Source of the DNA: Myxococcales bacterium
GTDB taxonomy: Bacteria; Myxococcota_A; UBA796; GCA-2862545
Length of the DNA stretch: 44,537 bases
Assembly (NCBI GenBank): GCA_019634415.1
Contig: JAHQVJ010000109.1
Location: forward strand, 1 to 44,537
Reading direction: 5' to 3'
Positions 40,880 through 44,537 of this stretch are shown here, in pieces. Numbering within the stretch: the stretch's first letter is position 1; every line of letters starts with the position of its first letter. Made by a program: the position numbers and the translations under genes. The notes below the pieces were generated by a model. That model had not been told where the DNA came from. It saw nothing but the letters and a program-made list of their open reading frames with translations, and made no database searches.

Positions 40880-41581
40880 TCAGTTGCGCACACCCGTGAA
40901 GTTGAATCCTTGCGGCGTGTGCACCACCGACAGATCGTCGCCAGACAGCGCGAAGGTGCCGTCGATCCACACGCCGGCCTCGATGTCGGCGCCGTCCCAG
41001 GCCAGCGGGATCTCGAAGTCCTCGATGCCCGGGCCGCTCGCCACCACGGTGTCCGGACCGTCGGGCGTGAGCGTGAGCGTGTAGTTCAGATCCACCACCG
41101 AGCCGGCCGCCTCCCCCGTGAAGGAGCCCGACGCCACCGCCGACAGCTGCTGCGTATCGGTGTCCGCGTCGGTGTCCGCGTCTGCATCGGCGTCCGCGTC
41201 GGCGTCCGCATCTGCATCCGCGACCGCCCCCACGCGGCTGCCCGTGAACTGCACGGTGTCGCCGCCGGTGTGGTTGAACGTGAGCATGTCGTCGTCGTAG
41301 GTCAGCTGAGTCTCGAGGTCGGTGATCTGATTGGTGACGGTGGAGCCCGTCTGCATCAGATCCACGTCGAACGTGGCGAAGTCCGCCCCCGAGACGGAGA
41401 TGGTGTCGAGGTCGTCGGCGGTGACGGTCACGCGGTACTGCGTGTCCACCAACGTGCCTGCCACGATCTCACCGACGTAGTCCCCCGCGAGTGGCGCGGC
41501 GACGTCTTGCTCACAGCCCGCCGTCGCGGCCCAAGCCACCGTGACGAGCACCACCACGGCGCCAGATGAACGAGTCCACAT
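40880..41581 (-). CDS. Lipoprotein with two homologous domains joined by an (Asp-Ala)n linker
   Basis: The ATG at 41581 has a GGAGGG SD at 7 bp and gives 233 residues with lipobox WAATAGC (cysteine about residue 23). Two similar beta-rich domains follow: domain 1 has GDYVGEIVAGTLVDTQYRVT, domain 2 has SGSFTGEAAGSVVDLNYTLT, and each ends with a FTG motif (VQFTGSRV; FNFTGVRN). Between them lies a run of Asp-Ala and Asp-Thr dipeptides. The duplication is visible within the gene. The acidic linker could bind calcium or act as a flexible spacer at the cell surface. Function is unknown. It is on the same strand as the flanking beta-helix lipoprotein and regulator genes. Confidence 0.75.
   Translation of the reverse strand: MWTRSSGAVVVLVTVAWAATAGCEQDVAAPLAGDYVGEIVAGTLVDTQYRVTVTADDLDTISVSGADFATFDVDLMQTGSTVTNQITDLETQLTYDDDMLTFNHTGGDTVQFTGSRVGAVADADADADADADADADTDADTDTQQLSAVASGSFTGEAAGSVVDLNYTLTLTPDGPDTVVASGPGIEDFEIPLAWDGADIEAGVWIDGTFALSGDDLSVVHTPQGFNFTGVRN
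41155..41226 (-). repeat. Degenerate 6-bp tandem repeat coding for an (Asp-Ala/Thr)n linker
   Basis: The plus strand carries variants of GCGTCC, GCGTCG, GCATCT and GTGTCC hexamers in tandem. On the minus strand these code for about ten D-A or D-T dipeptides joining the two halves of the lipoprotein. The unit is 6 bp, so copy-number change keeps the frame. Confidence 0.82.
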
Positions 41582-41669
41582 GCGCTGTCCCTCCTGCTGC
41601 ACGCCCCCCAGTGGGCGTCGGCAGGAGCGTAGCGGCCGGCGGCTGTGAACTCGTTCACAACCCGCCCCC

Positions 41670-43403
41670 TCACGGTGCGGCAGGCCCACCGTACACGCCC
41701 AGATCGGCCGTCGTTCCGTCCACGTCCAGGACCTTCGGGTCCCCGGCGTCGATGGCTGGCGAGCCCTTGTCGAGGCCGTAGTCGCCCTTGGCCGAGTCCA
41801 CGAAGCGCGGGTCGACCTCCGCGAGGTTGGTCTTGTCGCTCGTGATGGAGCTGTGCAGCACCCCCGAGCTACCCACCAGCGAGTACTCGAAGGTCGTGGT
41901 ACCAGTGTTGTTGCGCACCGTGCTGGAGCCGTCGTTGTCGTAGGCAATGACGTGGGAGAAGGTCACGTCGTCGCCGTTGGCGTCGAGCAGCGACGACCAG
42001 GCGCTGTCGCTGGTGTTGTACGCGATGGTGCTGTGCTCCACGCGGATGGTGCTCGCACCGAACGTCGTGAGCACCGTCCCCAAGATGGTGCCCTTGTCGT
42101 GCCCCGCGCTGTGGTTGTCGGTGATCAGGACGTTGCGGAGCGTGGCGTCGGAGCCGAGCTGGATGGCGCCCTTGGCGGGATAGGGCCAGGTGTCGCCCTC
42201 CGCGGTGTTGGCATGGATCCAGGCACGCTCCAGCAGCACGCTCCCTTGGTACACGCCGAAGGCGTGCGCGCGGGTCTGGCCCCCCACGAGGTGGTTGTCG
42301 CTGACGGTGACGTCGTACAGCTCCACGTCTGCTCCGGTGGCGTAGAAGCCGCCTCCCTCGATCCAGATCGAGCCGTTGGTCGTGCCCACGTTGTCGTCGA
42401 AGACCACATCGTGGCCGACGAGCGTTCCGCCGGCCACGTGCATGCCCACTCCCACCACGTTGCCGTCGCTGGCGAGGGTGGCGCGATTCCCCCGCACGCC
42501 CACGCCATCGAGCTGTACGTCGCCCCGCAAGAACAGGCCCACGCCCTGGCACGGCGCGCTCGTGCACAGGTTGTCCTCCACCTCGACGTCGACCAGCTCC
42601 ACCTGGGCCTTGGCGTCGGCGACGTGCAGCCCCCCACCCGCGCTGGCGAAGCCGTTCTGCAGGGTGAGCCCCATGACGGTGTTGTCGATGGCTCCTGCGT
42701 CGAGGAGCACCACGCGGCCCTTGCCTTCGGCGTCCACCACCACCCGGTCCGAGCCCGTCCCCTCGAGATGCAGCGGCTTGTCGATCACCAGCCGCTCGGC
42801 GTAGGTCCCGTCGTCCACGCAGACGGAGTCACCGCTGCGCGCGGCGTCCACGGCGCCCTGGATGGTGGCGTGGTCCTGGGGCACCAGCAGCTCTGCCGGT
42901 CCCGCTGCGCAGTCGTTGTCTCGTCCGTCGCACAGCTCGGGTGCGCCCGGGTGCCGGGTGGCGTCCAGGTCGTCGCAGTCGCCGCCGGGCTCACCGTGAT
43001 CTCCGTCGGGATCGCTACAGGCCAGCACGTCGGTGGTGTAGCCGTCGCCGTCCGCATCCACTCCGAAGGTCTGCAGCACCCCTTCGTCCACGCCGCCGTC
43101 ACAGTCGTTGTCGAGCGCGTCGCACACCTCGGCCAGTCCGGGTGCGACGGTGGCCTCGGTGTCGTCGCAGTCCTGCGGCCGCGTCACGTAGGCCTGGCAG
43201 CCCACGTAGGCGCCGTCGCCATCGGCATCCACGCACGCGTCGCAGTCGCTCCACACGTCGGGGCTCGCATCGTCGCAGTCGGCGTCGGAGGTGACTCCGT
43301 CCCCGTCGGCGTCCACGGGATCGGGCACTGAGGAGGTCGACGGATGGGGCTCGGACGTGCCCCCGGCACAGCCCCACACGACAACGCAGCAGATCCAGCG
43401 CAC
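41670..43403 (-). CDS. Lipoprotein with MopE-type metal-binding motifs and a beta-helix
   Basis: I prefer the GTG at 43403 because GGAGG lies 4 bp upstream and it gives a compact lipoprotein signal, RWICCVVVWGC; an ATG ten codons earlier is also possible. Of 577 residues, about 25-165 hold MopE-like (PF11617-type) motifs: PVDADGDGVTSDADCDD, then DCDDTEATVAPGLAEVCDAL with DNDCDGGVDEG, and a third VDADGDGYTTD with GGDCDDLDATRHPGAPELCD. The rest is a right-handed beta-helix beginning at VPQDHATIQGAVDAARSG, with repeated coils and a terminal SPAIDAGDP motif. MopE of Methylococcus binds copper; here Ca2+ or another metal is equally possible. It is probably on the cell surface. Confidence 0.85.
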   Translation of the reverse strand: MRWICCVVVWGCAGGTSEPHPSTSSVPDPVDADGDGVTSDADCDDASPDVWSDCDACVDADGDGAYVGCQAYVTRPQDCDDTEATVAPGLAEVCDALDNDCDGGVDEGVLQTFGVDADGDGYTTDVLACSDPDGDHGEPGGDCDDLDATRHPGAPELCDGRDNDCAAGPAELLVPQDHATIQGAVDAARSGDSVCVDDGTYAERLVIDKPLHLEGTGSDRVVVDAEGKGRVVLLDAGAIDNTVMGLTLQNGFASAGGGLHVADAKAQVELVDVEVEDNLCTSAPCQGVGLFLRGDVQLDGVGVRGNRATLASDGNVVGVGMHVAGGTLVGHDVVFDDNVGTTNGSIWIEGGGFYATGADVELYDVTVSDNHLVGGQTRAHAFGVYQGSVLLERAWIHANTAEGDTWPYPAKGAIQLGSDATLRNVLITDNHSAGHDKGTILGTVLTTFGASTIRVEHSTIAYNTSDSAWSSLLDANGDDVTFSHVIAYDNDGSSTVRNNTGTTTFEYSLVGSSGVLHSSITSDKTNLAEVDPRFVDSAKGDYGLDKGSPAIDAGDPKVLDVDGTTADLGVYGGPAAP

Positions 43404-43479
43404 CAGGCCTCCAGCCTCGGACACGGGCTGCATCGGAACATCGAAGCCAGAGGATCACTCGCGCGCTACGATCGCCGAC

Positions 43480-43947
43480 ATGATCGAGGTCATTCCACTG
43501 CAATCCGATGCCTGGCGGCGCTATCGCACCCTCCGCCTGGCCGCTCTACGAACCGATCCCCAGGCCTTCGGCTCTCGCTACGCAGACGAGCAGGCCCGAC
43601 CGGCCACGTTCTGGCAGGAGCGGCTGCAGCGCTCCTCCGTGGTCACCTTGGTGGCACGACGTGGGGAGGTCGACGTGGGGCTGGCCGTCGTCGCACCCTG
43701 GCCCGCCGAGGAAGACGCGTGCGGCCTGTTCTCCATGTGGGTGTCTGCCGAAGCCCGCGGCCACGGCGTGGGCGATGCGCTCATGCAGGCCGCGCTCGCA
43801 GCGGCGGCGGCCCTGGGCTGCGAGCGCATGCTGCTCGACGTGCATCACCACAACACCCACGCCCGCGCCCTGTACGAGCGCTGGGGCTTCGCCTGGGTCC
43901 GTGAGACCGAAGAGGAGCGGACGTTGGCCCGGACCCTGTCCAGGTGA
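43480..43947 (+). CDS. GNAT-family N-acetyltransferase
   Basis: The ATG at 43480 gives a 155-residue single-domain GNAT. It opens with MIEVIPLQSDAWRRYRTLRL, and the acetyl-CoA-binding motif A reads SMWVSAEARGHGVGDALMQA (the R-G-H-G-V-G pyrophosphate loop), followed by MLLDVHHHNTHARALYERWG, the usual motif B with N and Y near the C-terminus. It is cytosolic and transfers acetyl to an unknown amine. It lacks the cNMP-binding domain of the two larger acyltransferases in this window and does not resemble them closely. It lies 76 bp downstream of the divergent beta-helix lipoprotein start. Confidence 0.88.
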   Translation: MIEVIPLQSDAWRRYRTLRLAALRTDPQAFGSRYADEQARPATFWQERLQRSSVVTLVARRGEVDVGLAVVAPWPAEEDACGLFSMWVSAEARGHGVGDALMQAALAAAAALGCERMLLDVHHHNTHARALYERWGFAWVRETEEERTLARTLSR

Positions 43948-44014
43948 ACATGAACGCAGCCTGTCAGGACTCGCCCAAGCCTGCGAAGATGTAGGTAGGC
44001 ATGGAGGCCCCCCA

Positions 44015-44537
44015 ATGCGCAAGCAGCTCGTGACGACGGTCCTGGCCGTCGCGTGGACCGTCGGATGTGGCGGAGACGGAACCGGAACCACCAGCGAAGA
44101 CGTGCTGTCCCTCACCACCGACGCCCAGCAGATCCGCGTGCGCATCGACGGTAGTACCACCCTCGACGTCGGTCTGTCCGGCGCCGTGGGGGCCGTGGAG
44201 GTAGCGGTGGAGGGCCTGCCCGTCGGCCTCACCGCCGAGCCCGTCAGCGTGGACGATGGCGGCGACACCGCCCAGCTGACGCTGTCGGCCGCAGCGAGCG
44301 CGGAGATGGCCGGTCCTCTCGCGCTGCAGGTGGTCGCCACCGACGAGGAAGGAGGCACGGACTCCCTGGAGCTCCCGCTGTACGTCGCCGGTGCTCCCGG
44401 CGCCCTCGACACCAGCTTCAGCTTCGACGGCCAGGCCACCTACCGTCCCACCGATCGCGAGTACGACGCGTGCCGCGACCTGCTCCTGGACAGCCACAGC
44501 CGCCTCGTGGTCTCCGGCGTCGGTCAGGGCGCCAACC
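44015..44537 (+). CDS. Lipoprotein with delta-60 (DUF5122) repeats, truncated by the window edge
   Basis: The ATG at 44015 has GGAGG 7 bp upstream, and the frame stays open to the end of the window (174 full codons). The signal ends in AVAWTVGC (cysteine about residue 18) followed by a Gly/Thr-rich stretch. Residues 30-130 form a strand-rich domain of alternating hydrophobic segments (RVRIDGSTTLDVGLSG, VEVAVEGLPVGLTAEPV). From about 130 the pattern GALDTSFSFDGQATY then LLLDSHSRLVVSGVG matches the start of a delta-60-type beta-propeller repeat. The number of repeats lies beyond the window. Such proteins are surface lipoproteins of unknown role. Confidence 0.8.
   Translation, partial: MRKQLVTTVLAVAWTVGCGGDGTGTTSEDVLSLTTDAQQIRVRIDGSTTLDVGLSGAVGAVEVAVEGLPVGLTAEPVSVDDGGDTAQLTLSAAASAEMAGPLALQVVATDEEGGTDSLELPLYVAGAPGALDTSFSFDGQATYRPTDREYDACRDLLLDSHSRLVVSGVGQGAN

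Noticed and set aside
1..44537. Rho-independent terminators, tRNAs and rRNAs
   Set aside because: No GC hairpin followed by a T-run and no tRNA-like cloverleaf were recognised by eye on either strand. This is a limited negative, since no search program could be run.

Overview
This 44.5-kb window is very GC-rich and gene-dense, and it comes from a Gram-negative chromosome. The lineage is inferred from gene content: many short lipoproteins with lipobox cysteines, MopE-type metal-binding motifs fused to beta-helices, a delta-60-repeat lipoprotein, a Ser/Thr kinase and a class III nucleotide cyclase each fused to STAND ATPase and TPR modules, and frequent GTG starts. That mix suggests Myxococcota or a related former deltaproteobacterial lineage, probably poorly characterised. 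No rRNA, tRNA, CRISPR array, phage or insertion sequence was seen.

Layout. 1-3.2 kb: the end of a cation:proton antiporter, an MtfA-like peptidase and a threonyl-tRNA synthetase without a TGS domain. 3.2-9.5 kb: a non-RD Ser/Thr kinase-ATPase-TPR protein divergent from an acyltransferase-cNMP-binding (GNAT-CNB) fusion, then a 172-bp element bounded by two identical 33-bp perfect palindromes, a DUF4328 membrane protein and an MFS transporter. 9.6-13.8 kb: a 1,387-residue TIR-nSTAND ATPase-TM-beta-propeller protein. 13.8-18.5 kb: a lone molybdopterin oxidoreductase, an ABM-like protein coupled to an ECF sigma factor, and a tail-anchored DEDDh exonuclease. 18.6-23.7 kb: a beta-helix lipoprotein, a DUF885 peptidase, a TetR regulator, a predicted metal-dependent hydrolase with a palindromic operator, and a small lipoprotein. 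23.7-26.1 kb: a histidine kinase, response regulator and Spy/CpxP-like operon. 26.3-33.3 kb: a second GNAT-CNB fusion, a methyltransferase, a nucleotide cyclase-ATPase-TPR protein, a hotdog protein, a lipoprotein and a putative outer-membrane protein, all on the plus strand with little or no spacing. 33.3-44.5 kb: envelope and lipoprotein genes, an M48 peptidase, an HD phosphohydrolase, a winged-helix-ATPase-TPR regulator, a GNAT and a truncated delta-60 lipoprotein.

How the genes may work together. The main theme is signalling. Four large STAND-type proteins carry four different N-terminal modules (kinase, TIR, cyclase, winged helix). Two paralogous acyltransferases carry C-terminal cyclic-nucleotide-binding domains, and one of them lies two genes upstream of a nucleotide cyclase with both metal-binding aspartates. 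The simplest hypothesis is a local circuit in which cyclic nucleotide made by the cyclase gates acyl transfer. This is inferred from domain content and gene order, not demonstrated.
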